Positions 53,250 to 61,903 of a DNA stretch of 64,000 bases are shown piece after piece. The DNA comes from Dyadobacter pollutisoli (GTDB lineage: Bacteria > Bacteroidota > Bacteroidia > Cytophagales > Spirosomataceae), in assembly GCF_026625565.1 (NCBI RefSeq), contig NZ_CP112998.1, forward strand, positions 6,174,501 to 6,238,500. Reading direction: 5' to 3'. Every line of letters begins with the position of its first letter. Position 1 is the first letter of the stretch. Both the position numbers and the translations under genes were made by a program. The notes under the pieces were generated by a model. It was not told the DNA's origin and ran no database searches. It saw nothing but the letters and a program-made list of their open reading frames with translations.

Positions 53250-53603
53250 TTACCATTTCAGCTTGTTAAGGAAGCCGATATCTGTATTTCTTGTATTACG
53301 GTAAATCATTACAATAATGGCTAGACCAACAGCAACTTCCGCGGCTGCAACTGCCATGATAAAAAATACAAAAACCTGCCCGGAAGGATCTGACCTGTAT
53401 GAAGAAAAGGCGATCAGAAGCAGGTTGGCAGCATTAAGCATGAGTTCAACAGACATGAAAATAATGATAGCATTCCGGCGTGTAAGCACTCCGATAATAC
53501 CGATCACAAAAAGCAAGGTGCTGAGAATTAGGTAACTTTGAAGAGGAATATTCTGAATAACCGCTGGTATATTAACCTCTGGAACATTGGGGTTTGGAAT
53601 CAT
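53250..53603 (-). CDS. nuoK: NADH-quinone oxidoreductase subunit K
   Basis: A 117-residue, three-helix subunit. Both conserved membrane glutamates are present: IFMSVELMLNAANLL and AAAEVAVGLAII, needed for proton pumping. It has an N-terminal extension of about 15 residues (MIPNPNVPEVNIPAV...). It is the first of the nuoK-L-M-N block and is not preceded by nuoJ; a promoter with a good match lies at 53658-53688. Confidence 0.95.
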   Translation of the reverse strand: MIPNPNVPEVNIPAVIQNIPLQSYLILSTLLFVIGIIGVLTRRNAIIIFMSVELMLNAANLLLIAFSSYRSDPSGQVFVFFIMAVAAAEVAVGLAIIVMIYRNTRNTDIGFLNKLKW

Positions 53604-53640
53604 AGCAGGTTTACCTGGTTGGATATTCGGTTAAAATAGT

Positions 53641-53688
53641 CAAAAATAGATTTCTGGCAAAAATAGACATAAATACTACTTACTCAAA
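53641..53688 (-). promoter_or_regulatory. promoter for nuoK-L-M-N
   Basis: On the minus strand: TTTG (53688-53685), 19 bases, TATTTTTG (53665-53658), a perfect TAnnTTTG box; a second TATTTTTG box lies at 53648-53641 without a good -33. The first gives a transcript start near 53651 and a leader of about 48 bases before the nuoK ATG (53603). Confidence 0.65.
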
Positions 53689-53707
53689 CCTGTTGAGAAG
53701 GATTATG

Positions 53708-54517
53708 TCAACGCTGGGTTAATGCTCTCAATTTTATCTCCGTCAGTTTCCGTTTGGTGTCCAGCGGAAACTCGCCTTTCATCATCCAGTCGAAGAATGA
53801 AGGCTCGTTTTTCAGGATATCGGCCACACGTTTACCATTGTGTTTTCCAAAATTGAAAACCTCTTCTCCTTTATCATTATAGGCCATACGACCTGCAAAA
53901 TCAATCATTTTAGAAGCAGTGAGCTCGTGCAAGGCCGCCATATCATTCTTGATCGGCTCAGTTTCCACACCATGTGCGTCGGTTACCTTCACACCTTCGT
54001 AGCGTGCAATCTGACCTTGAAGTACTTCGAATGTAGCAATGGTGTCCGCCTCGGCGCTGTGGGCATTGGTAAGGGTTTTTCCGCAGTAAAATTTGTATGC
54101 AGCAGAAAGGTTGCGCGGCTCCATCATGTGATAAATGCGCTGTGCATCAACGGTTTTACGGTTTTTGACATCAAAATCAACACCGGCGCGGAGAAACTCT
54201 TCCACCAGCATGGGGATGTCGAACCGGTTACTATTGAACCCGGCCAGGTCACAGCCTTCGAGAAACGATGCAAGATTTTTGGCGATACCTTTAAAAGTAG
54301 GCGCATCCTTTACATCTTCATCATAAATACCGTGGATCAGACTGCTTTCGAGCGGGATCGGCATTTCGGGATTGATCTTCCTGGTCCGTATTTCCGTCTC
54401 CCCGTTGATTAAGGCCTTCACGACCGATATTTCTACAATGCGGTCGCGGACGATATTGACTCCGGTGGTTTCAAGATCAAAAAAAGCGATGGGCTTTTTT
54501 AGACGGAGGGTATGCAT
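53708..54517 (-). CDS. DEDDh 3'-5' exonuclease with C-terminal DUF3820-like domain
   Basis: The first 170 residues form a DnaQ-type exonuclease: Exo I FFDLETTG (about 12-19), Exo II AGFNSNRFDIPML (about 93-105), Exo III HSAEADTIAT (about 153-162), all catalytic acids present. The last 60 residues (FNFGKHNGKRVADI...FFDWMMKGEFP) resemble the DUF3820/quorum-sensing-regulated-type motif found after exonuclease domains. Similar to the DNA polymerase III epsilon-like nucleases of Bacteroidota. It is transcribed alone; 104 bases separate it from nuoK. Confidence 0.88.
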   Translation of the reverse strand: MHTLRLKKPIAFFDLETTGVNIVRDRIVEISVVKALINGETEIRTRKINPEMPIPLESSLIHGIYDEDVKDAPTFKGIAKNLASFLEGCDLAGFNSNRFDIPMLVEEFLRAGVDFDVKNRKTVDAQRIYHMMEPRNLSAAYKFYCGKTLTNAHSAEADTIATFEVLQGQIARYEGVKVTDAHGVETEPIKNDMAALHELTASKMIDFAGRMAYNDKGEEVFNFGKHNGKRVADILKNEPSFFDWMMKGEFPLDTKRKLTEIKLRALTQR

Positions 54518-54903
54518 AAGGCTACTCTTAATTTGATTTAAGCGCCGCGAAGTTACGTTGAAACGTAAGATAGCGCAAGAAAGCGGGTAGTTTATACAGA
54601 TTATAAAAAGGTTAAAAGAAGAACGAAATTGTCTTAGACGGCCCTACACTCTAATAAATTAACAGAAGCTCTCGAATCGGTAGTGCTATCAGATGCAATC
54701 CATCTACACCCAAAGAATAAACCATTCCAGCCGTTGGAAAATGAGTTCTTGAACAAAATCGAAATATTTCCCAGGTTACCCTAGTAAACTCATGAAGCAA
54801 ATAGGAACAAGAAAAGACTATTGGAATTTGTGTAAAATCAAAATCTCTGATTCTGAATATCGAATGTCCGATTGAGCTTAAACTGTAAGTATAATTTAAC
54901 CTT
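54518..54903. other. 386-base AT-rich intergenic region before the VanW fusion gene
   Basis: Between a minus-strand exonuclease gene and the plus-strand VanW fusion gene. A small perfect palindrome TACGTT-GA-AACGTA lies at about 54554-54567. An open stretch of 48 codons without a start (54638-54784, ends in TAG) reads as plausible protein but has no start codon. No RNA gene or convincing TAnnTTTG promoter was found. Confidence 0.35.
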
Positions 54904-56643
54904 ATGTCAAGCACATACAAGAATGGACATAACCTCCAACACGCTGTTGTCTTCCAATTCAAATCAATCCTATTGATATTGAGACGTTGCATTCAGAATA
55001 GCCTTGCAGATATCAGGACCTTTTCAGACACGCAACAACTAAAATCGCAGCCTGTTCTTTCTGTTTCGGAAACGGAACTTTGGAACATTGACGATAATGA
55101 AACTGAATGGATTTTAACTGCCGGTAAAATTGAGAACCTGCGTCAGGCTGTAAAAAGGCTTAATGGTGTGGAAGTACAGGCACGCAGGATTTTTAGCTTT
55201 TGGAAGCATCTCGGATACCCTAGCGCCAGAAGAGGCTATGTTTTGGGGAGGGAGATTCGAGAAGGTTGTATAGTTCCAACAGTCGCTGGCGGAATTTGCC
55301 AACTCTCAAACGCCCTTTATGATGCTGCGTTAAAAGCAAATTTTGAAATCGTCGAACGGCATCGGCACACAAAAGTCATCAAGGGATCATTGGCAGAACG
55401 TGACAGAGATGCAACGGTTAAGTGGAATTATATTGATTTGCGTTTCAAGTCCGACTACCCGTTCAGAATTGAAGTCGAACTGACAAGAGACAAGTTGATT
55501 GTAAAATTCAGAGGTGAAAGAAAGCACACACTGATTACAGAAAGCAATTCGAAAAACACGTTCCCTGCATCAAAACTGAATGACTGCTACTCATGTGGTA
55601 ATTCGGAGTGTATCAAGTATACGGGCCTACCACAGTTAAAATTTCAAAAATCAAATGCGGCTTTTATACTGGATGAGAAATGGAGCGAATTCAATGATTA
55701 TGTAAACACGATTTCCAGGGAGGAAGACCTCTTTATCCTTCCACATCCGAAGAGTTACATTCGGACAAGTCGTTTCTCCTGGACTATTGAAAATCCAAAA
55801 ACAGTAAAATCTTTTTGGATCCTTACATTACAAAGAGCATTATGGACCCGGTTCAGTTTTAATGGGTCGAGAAATATCTTTTCATTGATGCTTAAATTTG
55901 ATAAGAGGATCGCTCGCTCGGTGGCCAAGAAAATTCCCCTAACTGTCACGCACCTGATTGTGTCGCAAAATTTATTGCCCTTTCTGTGGGAACAAGGCGT
56001 TTTCGGAGGGCGGACATTTGACGTGCTAATGATACGTCAGCCGTTGGAAAATCTGCACTTGAGATTGGACCAAGCGTATAAGAACTTTCCTGAAAGTAAG
56101 ACTTTGAATGATTTTAGGGCCTCACAAGCATTGGTTGATTTTGAAAATGAGGCGTTAACAAGTGCTCGTAGCATAATTACTCCTCACGAAGAAATAGCTA
56201 AGATCTTTATTAATAAATCAGTCAAGCTGCAATGGAATCTGCCGAAGAAAGCAACGAATAGTGATGTAAAAGGGTCCAAAATACTCTTCCCTGCTTCTGC
56301 ATTAGCAAGAAAAGGGGCATATGAAATAAGACGTCTCGCAAAAGAACTTAACTTTTCTATTGTGTTGGTGGGTAAGGCATTGGAAGACGAGAATTTTTTC
56401 AATGGTATTGAAACGGAGTTCGCAGGTAAGAACCCGTTTGACAATGTTAAGCTGGTTATTTATCCGGCCTATATAATGCATAACCCAAAGCCCCTGTTAG
56501 AGGCTTTGGCAAGAGATATTCCGGTCATAACTACTACCGCCAGTGGCCTTTCGCCTTCAAAAAACCTGATTATGGTTCCGATAGGTGACTACCAAACTTT
56601 AAAACATGCGGTCATCTGTGAGTTAACAAAAGGAGCCCATTAA
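54904..56643 (+). CDS. VanW-domain and GT-B glycosyltransferase-like fusion protein
   Basis: A 579-residue protein in two parts. Part one (about 78-180) is a VanW domain, with NLRQAVKRLNG, GYVLGREIREGCIVPTVAGGICQLSNALYDAAL and RHTKVIKGS. A Cys cluster C228-x2-C231-x4-C236 follows. Part two (about 270-579) has the pattern of the C-terminal GT-B/GT4 half: TSARSIITPHEEIA, KILFPASALARKGAYEIRRLAKEL, IVLVGKALED and PLLEALARDIPVITTTASGL. I know VanW mainly as an accessory protein of vancomycin-resistance clusters and as a stand-alone family; the join to a glycosyltransferase is unusual to me. By eye the gene is more AT-rich than its neighbours. No promoter was found. Confidence 0.75.
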   Translation: MSSTYKNGHNLQHAVVFQFKSILLILRRCIQNSLADIRTFSDTQQLKSQPVLSVSETELWNIDDNETEWILTAGKIENLRQAVKRLNGVEVQARRIFSFWKHLGYPSARRGYVLGREIREGCIVPTVAGGICQLSNALYDAALKANFEIVERHRHTKVIKGSLAERDRDATVKWNYIDLRFKSDYPFRIEVELTRDKLIVKFRGERKHTLITESNSKNTFPASKLNDCYSCGNSECIKYTGLPQLKFQKSNAAFILDEKWSEFNDYVNTISREEDLFILPHPKSYIRTSRFSWTIENPKTVKSFWILTLQRALWTRFSFNGSRNIFSLMLKFDKRIARSVAKKIPLTVTHLIVSQNLLPFLWEQGVFGGRTFDVLMIRQPLENLHLRLDQAYKNFPESKTLNDFRASQALVDFENEALTSARSIITPHEEIAKIFINKSVKLQWNLPKKATNSDVKGSKILFPASALARKGAYEIRRLAKELNFSIVLVGKALEDENFFNGIETEFAGKNPFDNVKLVIYPAYIMHNPKPLLEALARDIPVITTTASGLSPSKNLIMVPIGDYQTLKHAVICELTKGAH

Positions 56644-56732
56644 GACGTAAAAGAAAACCTAAAATCGGTGCTAAGTTCTAACGGGTTCTTAATATAGCCG
56701 CGAGCGAGTAAATCTTATCGGGGACATAATCC

Positions 56733-58232
56733 CTAGTCAATCCAATCATAAGATTTAGTAACTGCCTTTTTCCAGCCCTTGTAAAACCCTGCCCGTTTTT
56801 CCTCTTCCATATTCGGATTCCAGGTATGGGCGATCGCCCAGTTCTTGGTCAATTCATCTGTATTTTTCCAATAACCAACAGCCAGTCCGGCGGCATAGGC
56901 AGCTCCCAATGCGGTTGTTTCGGCCACTGCCGGCGATACTACCTGCGTATTGAGAATGTCGGATTGAAATTGCATAAGCAACTGATTAGCTACCATACCG
57001 CCATCAACCCGAAGTGATGAAAGCTCAATTCCGGAATCCTGCTCCATGGCGCGGACAACATCCAACGTCTGATATGCCGATGCTTCCAAAACTGCCCGCG
57101 CGATATGACCTTTATTCACATATCTGGTGAGTCCGGCGATAACACCTCTCGCATCGTTCCGCCAGTACGGCGCGTAAAGTCCGGAGAATGCAGGCACGAA
57201 ATAGGCACCGCCATTATCTTCCACCGTTCTCGCAAGTTCTTCAATATCACTGCTTTTTTGAATCAGCCCGAGATTGTCGCGAACCCATTGTACCAATGCG
57301 CCGGTAACTGCTACGCTACCTTCCAGGGCATATTGAACGGGTTGTTTGCCAAACTGATACGCAATGGTGGTAAGCAACCCGTTTTCAGAGGTTTTCAGCT
57401 CATTACCGGTATTCATCACCAGGAAACAGCCGGTACCGTACGTGTTTTTGGCCATACCCGGCTCGAAACAGGTTTGGCCGACGAGGGCAGCGTGCTGATC
57501 GCCCAGATCGCCTGCTACCGGAACTCCGGGTAATATTTCATTGGTTACGTGTCCATAAATTTCGCTGCTGCTTTTAATGGTCGGTAGCATGATTTCCGGA
57601 ATATTGTAGGCGGTCAGCATACTTTTGTCCCAGCGTAAGGTCCGCAGGTTCATGAGTTGCGTGCGACTTGCATTGGTGACGTCGGTTACATGGATGCCGC
57701 CATGGATTCCCCCTGTGAGGTGCCAGATCAGGAAGGTGTCAATGTTGCCAAAGAGTGCTTCTCCCCTTTCCGCATCGGCGCGGATCCCTTCTACATTTTC
57801 GAGCAGCCATTTTAATTTGAGACCGCTGAAATAAGTGGAAACAGGCAGGCCGGTAATGTCCCTGAACTGGTTCAAACCGCCTTCCTTTTCATATTTCGCG
57901 ACAAGCTCGGTAGTCCTGGTATCCTGCCATACTAATGCATTATAGTAAGGTTTGCCGGTCCTTTTGTTCCAGACAACCGTTGTTTCTCTTTGATTTGTAA
58001 TACCAATCGCAGCAATGTCCGCAGCGGTCGCAGACACATTGATCCTTGCAATGGCGATTACTTCCAGCGTATTTTTCCATATTTCCGTCGGATTGTGCTC
58101 TACCCAGCCTGGATGCGGATAAATTTGTTCGTGTTCCTTTTGCCCTACCGAAACGATATTTCCCTCGTGGTCAAAAAGTATGCAACGGGTACTGGTCGTT
58201 CCCTGATCAATGGCGGCTACGTATTTGGACAT
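56733..58232 (-). CDS. glpK: glycerol kinase
   Basis: Phosphorylates glycerol to glycerol 3-phosphate. The 499-residue FGGY kinase has DQGTTSTR (about 9-16), ITNQRETTVVWNK (about 78-90), LVWQDTRTTELV, the GDLGDQHAALVGQ segment and a C-terminal GGMVANQLLMQFQSDIL. Length is standard. Neither glpF nor glpD is adjacent, so it is an isolated kinase gene here. It is divergent from pbpC. Confidence 0.96.
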   Translation of the reverse strand: MSKYVAAIDQGTTSTRCILFDHEGNIVSVGQKEHEQIYPHPGWVEHNPTEIWKNTLEVIAIARINVSATAADIAAIGITNQRETTVVWNKRTGKPYYNALVWQDTRTTELVAKYEKEGGLNQFRDITGLPVSTYFSGLKLKWLLENVEGIRADAERGEALFGNIDTFLIWHLTGGIHGGIHVTDVTNASRTQLMNLRTLRWDKSMLTAYNIPEIMLPTIKSSSEIYGHVTNEILPGVPVAGDLGDQHAALVGQTCFEPGMAKNTYGTGCFLVMNTGNELKTSENGLLTTIAYQFGKQPVQYALEGSVAVTGALVQWVRDNLGLIQKSSDIEELARTVEDNGGAYFVPAFSGLYAPYWRNDARGVIAGLTRYVNKGHIARAVLEASAYQTLDVVRAMEQDSGIELSSLRVDGGMVANQLLMQFQSDILNTQVVSPAVAETTALGAAYAAGLAVGYWKNTDELTKNWAIAHTWNPNMEEEKRAGFYKGWKKAVTKSYDWID

Positions 58233-58401
58233 ATGGTACTATGATTGGCTTTTATTTGGAATAAAGGCAGTAAGTAGGGAAAATTAACCGTCCGGGACAA
58301 ACGAGGTCTTGATTTATTCTTCGAAAATATTTTTAGGAGGAGAAAACCATCATTCAACTATATTTATAGCCATTCAATTACGATTTGCACACCTCCCGAT
58401 C

Positions 58402-60702
58402 ATGAAAATAAAAAAGGTCAAAAGAATCATCGCGGTACTTGCCGGCCTTCTGCTCCTTTTTTTAGTCCTCGATTTTATTTTTCCTTTTCAACCCAGGATC
58501 CGGTACGCGACCCAGGTTACCGATCAGAAAGGGAATGTGATCCATGCTTTTTTGAACAAAGAGGATAAATGGAGGCTATATTCGACTGTTTCCGAAATTA
58601 CGCCATTGCTCCGAAAAACGCTCATTTACAAGGAGGACCAGTACTTTTATTATCATCCGGGGGTCAATCCGATGGCCATTGTACGGGCTGCGACACGCAA
58701 TATTTTTTCGGGAAAAAGAACATCAGGTGCTTCTACGATCACGATGCAGGTAGTGAGGTTGATCGAACCGCGGCGCAGAACTTATTTCAATAAATTTGTA
58801 GAAATCGCCAGGGCTTTTCAGCTGGAATTACATTATTCCAAAGACGAGGTATTGCAGTTGTACCTCAATCTTGTGCCTTATGGAGGTAACATTGAAGGCA
58901 TTAAAGCTGCATCGCTACTCTATTTCGGCAAACCGCCACAACTGCTGAGCCTTTCGGAGATCACGGCATTGACCATTGTACCAAACCGTCCGTCGAGCCT
59001 AAGACCGGGAACAAGGAACGAGGCTTTGAAAATAGCAAGAAATGAATGGTTGTTACGGTTTGAAAAAGAAGGGTTATTTGAAAAAAACGTTATTCAGGAT
59101 GCTCTGAATGAACCCTTGCTAGTGCGACGCTTACGGGCTCCCCGGCAGGCACCCCATTTGTCGCAGCGACTCATGCAGCAGTACCCCGACGAACCGGTTA
59201 TCCGGACCACACTAAAAATCCAGGTTCAGAACCAGATTGAAGAGCAGGTTAAAAACTACATTAACAGGCTGAAAACGATGAACATTCACAATGCATCGGT
59301 TCTGGTGGTTAATAATGAAACTATGGAAGTGGAGGCATACGTTGGCTCTGCGGATTTTAATAATCCATTCGATGGGGGGCAGGTAGACGGTGTCCGGGCG
59401 GTGCGATCTCCCGGAAGTGCATTGAAACCATTATTATACGCTACTGCTTTTGACAAAGGTATTATTACCCCAAAAACCGTTTTGAATGATGTTCCCGGCA
59501 ACTTCGCTGGCTATGAACCGGAAAACTTTGACAAGCATTTCAATGGTGCGGTGACGACGGAGTTCGCATTGGCCAATTCGCTGAATATCCCGGCAGTGAA
59601 GGTGTTGAAGGATATTAGTACCCCGGTACTAGTTGATAAATTGAGAAAAGCGGGCTTTAAAACCATTGATAAGCAGGCAAAAGGCCTGGGACTGTCCATG
59701 ATCCTGGGCGGCTGCGGGGTAACATTGGAGGAACTGACACGACTTTTTGCAGGATTTTCAAATGAAGGAAAATTGAGAAGTTTGCGATACAGCTCTTTCA
59801 ATCCTGTCGATAAAAAAGGAGCGGCCATTGTTTCCGGCGAAGCGGCTTATCTGGTCACGAACATTCTCACACAGATTACCCGGCCCGATCTTCCTACCAA
59901 TTTTGCCAATACATACCATTTGCCCAAAATTGCCTGGAAAACAGGTACTTCCTATGGCAAGCGGGATGCATGGAGCATTGGTTATAACCGCAGATATACG
60001 ATAGGCGTGTGGGTAGGTAACTTTTCAGGCGAAGGCGTGCCGGAACTCAGTGGTGCCAATACCGCTACACCATTGTTATTCTCGATTTTTAACTCATTAG
60101 ACTACAACTCGCCAAAAGGCTGGTACAAATCCCCGGCCAATATTGCTGTCCGTAATGTGTGCCCGGCGAGTGGCGATATTCCGTCAGAATTTTGTGAACA
60201 TCAGATTCCCGATCAGTACATTGTGGGGATTTCAGCATATAGAAAGTGTCAGCATTTGCGCTGGGTTTTCACGGATCCCGCTGGCAAAATATCTTATTGT
60301 ACCTATTGTCTTCCCGAAAGTGGTTATGAAAAACGTGCCTTTCCCAATCTGGCACCTGAGCTGATTGCATTTAATGAACTCCAAAAAATTCCGTATCAAA
60401 AAATTCCGCAGCATAACCCGGACTGCGAGCGTGTTTTCCATGAAGGAGCACCGTTGATTGTCAGTCCGAATATGGGGAGCGAGTACTACATTCGTAAAGA
60501 TGAGCCGCAGCAAATTCAGCTTGCCTGCCAGACTGCCAATGATGTGGAGGAGGTTTTTTGGTATATCAATGACAAGCTTACCAAAAAGGCGCCGCCGCAT
60601 GAAGGGGTTTTCATCAACCCGCCGCTGGGCAGGGTCAAAATATCATGCAGCGACGATAAAGGACGGAATTCAGATATATGGATTGTGGTGAAGCGGATGT
60701 AG
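58402..60702 (+). CDS. pbpC: penicillin-binding protein 1C
   Basis: A bifunctional peptidoglycan synthase. From ATG 58402 (MKIKKVKRIIAVLAGL) it has 766 residues: one membrane helix, a GT51 glycosyltransferase (KEDQYFYYHPGVNPMAIVRA and STITMQV), a transpeptidase domain with SxxK in PGSALKPLL, SxN in ANSLNIPA and KTGT in WKTGTSYG, and a C-terminal BiPBP_C domain. Catalytic Glu and Ser are present. The in-frame extension to 58309 has no supporting features, so it was not used. Confidence 0.95.
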   Translation: MKIKKVKRIIAVLAGLLLLFLVLDFIFPFQPRIRYATQVTDQKGNVIHAFLNKEDKWRLYSTVSEITPLLRKTLIYKEDQYFYYHPGVNPMAIVRAATRNIFSGKRTSGASTITMQVVRLIEPRRRTYFNKFVEIARAFQLELHYSKDEVLQLYLNLVPYGGNIEGIKAASLLYFGKPPQLLSLSEITALTIVPNRPSSLRPGTRNEALKIARNEWLLRFEKEGLFEKNVIQDALNEPLLVRRLRAPRQAPHLSQRLMQQYPDEPVIRTTLKIQVQNQIEEQVKNYINRLKTMNIHNASVLVVNNETMEVEAYVGSADFNNPFDGGQVDGVRAVRSPGSALKPLLYATAFDKGIITPKTVLNDVPGNFAGYEPENFDKHFNGAVTTEFALANSLNIPAVKVLKDISTPVLVDKLRKAGFKTIDKQAKGLGLSMILGGCGVTLEELTRLFAGFSNEGKLRSLRYSSFNPVDKKGAAIVSGEAAYLVTNILTQITRPDLPTNFANTYHLPKIAWKTGTSYGKRDAWSIGYNRRYTIGVWVGNFSGEGVPELSGANTATPLLFSIFNSLDYNSPKGWYKSPANIAVRNVCPASGDIPSEFCEHQIPDQYIVGISAYRKCQHLRWVFTDPAGKISYCTYCLPESGYEKRAFPNLAPELIAFNELQKIPYQKIPQHNPDCERVFHEGAPLIVSPNMGSEYYIRKDEPQQIQLACQTANDVEEVFWYINDKLTKKAPPHEGVFINPPLGRVKISCSDDKGRNSDIWIVVKRM

Positions 60703-60717
60703 GAAAAGTGTCAAATT

Positions 60718-60784
60718 TTGTCATTTATAGTCATGTATTGTCACTTATTGTTTGGTTTAAACAACATATGACTATAAATGACAA
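60718..60784. repeat. inverted repeat element between pbpC and the M28 peptidase gene
   Basis: A perfect 17-base inverted repeat TTGTCATTTATAGTCAT (60718-60734) and its complement (60768-60784), with an inner smaller inverted repeat TTGTTT/AAACAA (60748-60753 with 60759-60764). The surrounding sequence repeats the same motif (TTGTCA..., TAGTCAT...) to about 60822. It lies between convergent gene ends and may act as a terminator. Confidence 0.7.
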
Positions 60785-60819
60785 TACCTGACAACACATG
60801 ACTACCAATGACTACCAAG

Positions 60820-61845
60820 TCAAAGTGCCAGATTCGCTGACTCCTGATAAAGTACCTGGACAAGAGTCTGTCCCACAGCTTTTAATGTCTTAGGATCAAT
60901 GTGTTCCATGGTGTCATCGGCCGTGTGCCATTGATCGAAAAATGTACGTACCACACTGTTTTTGGTATGAATGATGTCGATCATCGGTATATGTGCTACG
61001 GTGTTAACCGGTACATGGTCGTCGGTGATAGAACCGCCTCTTTCGTCAATGAAATAGTTATTGTAACCAATACGACTAGCGGTAGTCCAAACTTCCCTGA
61101 CGACGTCTTCAGCCATTTGCATGGAATAACCTTCTTTTAGGAAAGTAGCGCCTTTTGCTCCCACCATATCCAGCAGAACGCCGAAATAGGCAGTATAGTT
61201 AGGAATATGCTTGTTGGCCGCCCAATATTGAGAGCCCAGGCAAAATCCACTGTGCAACATACTGGTATCCTGTTCCGTAGCACCCCAGTCTTCAACATCG
61301 AAAAAGATAATGTCCACGCCAATATCAGGCTTGGTAGCCTGTAATGAGAGCACGCGGGCAATTTCCAGCAAAATTCCCACACCGCTTGCGCCATCGTTAG
61401 CACCCATAACGGGTTTATTTTTAACCAGAGAATCCTGGTCGGAAAACGGGCGGGAATCCCAGTGGGAAGTGAGCAGGATACGTTTTGCATTCGCAGTGTT
61501 AAAGCTGCCTATAATGTTACGTCCATTGATAATTGTTCCATCGAAGGTAGTATCCTTGAAAGTTTGCTCTACTACTGAAAAGCCATACTTCTTTAATGTA
61601 GAAACCAAATAATTACCACAGGCTTTGTGCGGCGCGGTATTGGGAACGCGAGGGCCGAAATCAACTTGTTTCTGAACAAACTGGTAGGCGCTATCCGCAT
61701 TAAATTCAGGGCTTTTAACCAGTGCCGGTGCCTGCTCTGCCGTTTGCTCCGAGCTAGTCTTAGTTTTGCAGCCGTAAGTACCAAGTATTATTAAAAATAG
61801 GATCGTTAATTTCTTCGAAAACAAATCCCTTGTAAGAAATAGCAT
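60820..61845 (-). CDS. M28-family peptidase, glutaminyl-cyclase-like lipoprotein
   Basis: A 341-residue zinc peptidase. The N-terminus has a lipobox (IILGTYGC, Cys about 26) typical of lipoproteins. Zinc ligands visible are TSHWDSRP (H), GANDGASG (D), FFDVEDWG (E) and QWHTADDTMEHIDP (H). The VDFGPRVPNT and WHTADDTMEHIDPKTL segments resemble glutaminyl-peptide cyclotransferases of Bacteroidota, which form N-terminal pyroglutamate, more than ordinary aminopeptidases. Activity is not proven. The repeat element at 60718-60784 follows the stop. Confidence 0.88.
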   Translation of the reverse strand: MLFLTRDLFSKKLTILFLIILGTYGCKTKTSSEQTAEQAPALVKSPEFNADSAYQFVQKQVDFGPRVPNTAPHKACGNYLVSTLKKYGFSVVEQTFKDTTFDGTIINGRNIIGSFNTANAKRILLTSHWDSRPFSDQDSLVKNKPVMGANDGASGVGILLEIARVLSLQATKPDIGVDIIFFDVEDWGATEQDTSMLHSGFCLGSQYWAANKHIPNYTAYFGVLLDMVGAKGATFLKEGYSMQMAEDVVREVWTTASRIGYNNYFIDERGGSITDDHVPVNTVAHIPMIDIIHTKNSVVRTFFDQWHTADDTMEHIDPKTLKAVGQTLVQVLYQESANLAL

Positions 61846-61903
61846 CTTATGATTTTATATTAATTCGTTAAACCCGCTTTCGACCAAGCTGCGGCGCTTT
61901 TTA

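Noticed and set aside
54651..54992. Minus-strand 113-codon open frame across the 5' end of the VanW fusion gene
   Set aside because: It is a shadow of AT-rich sequence; no ribosome site, no domain, and it overlaps the start of the real gene on the other strand.
60718..60784. Inverted repeat considered as insertion-sequence ends
   Set aside because: No transposase frame between or beside the arms and no target duplication; only 33 bases between arms.
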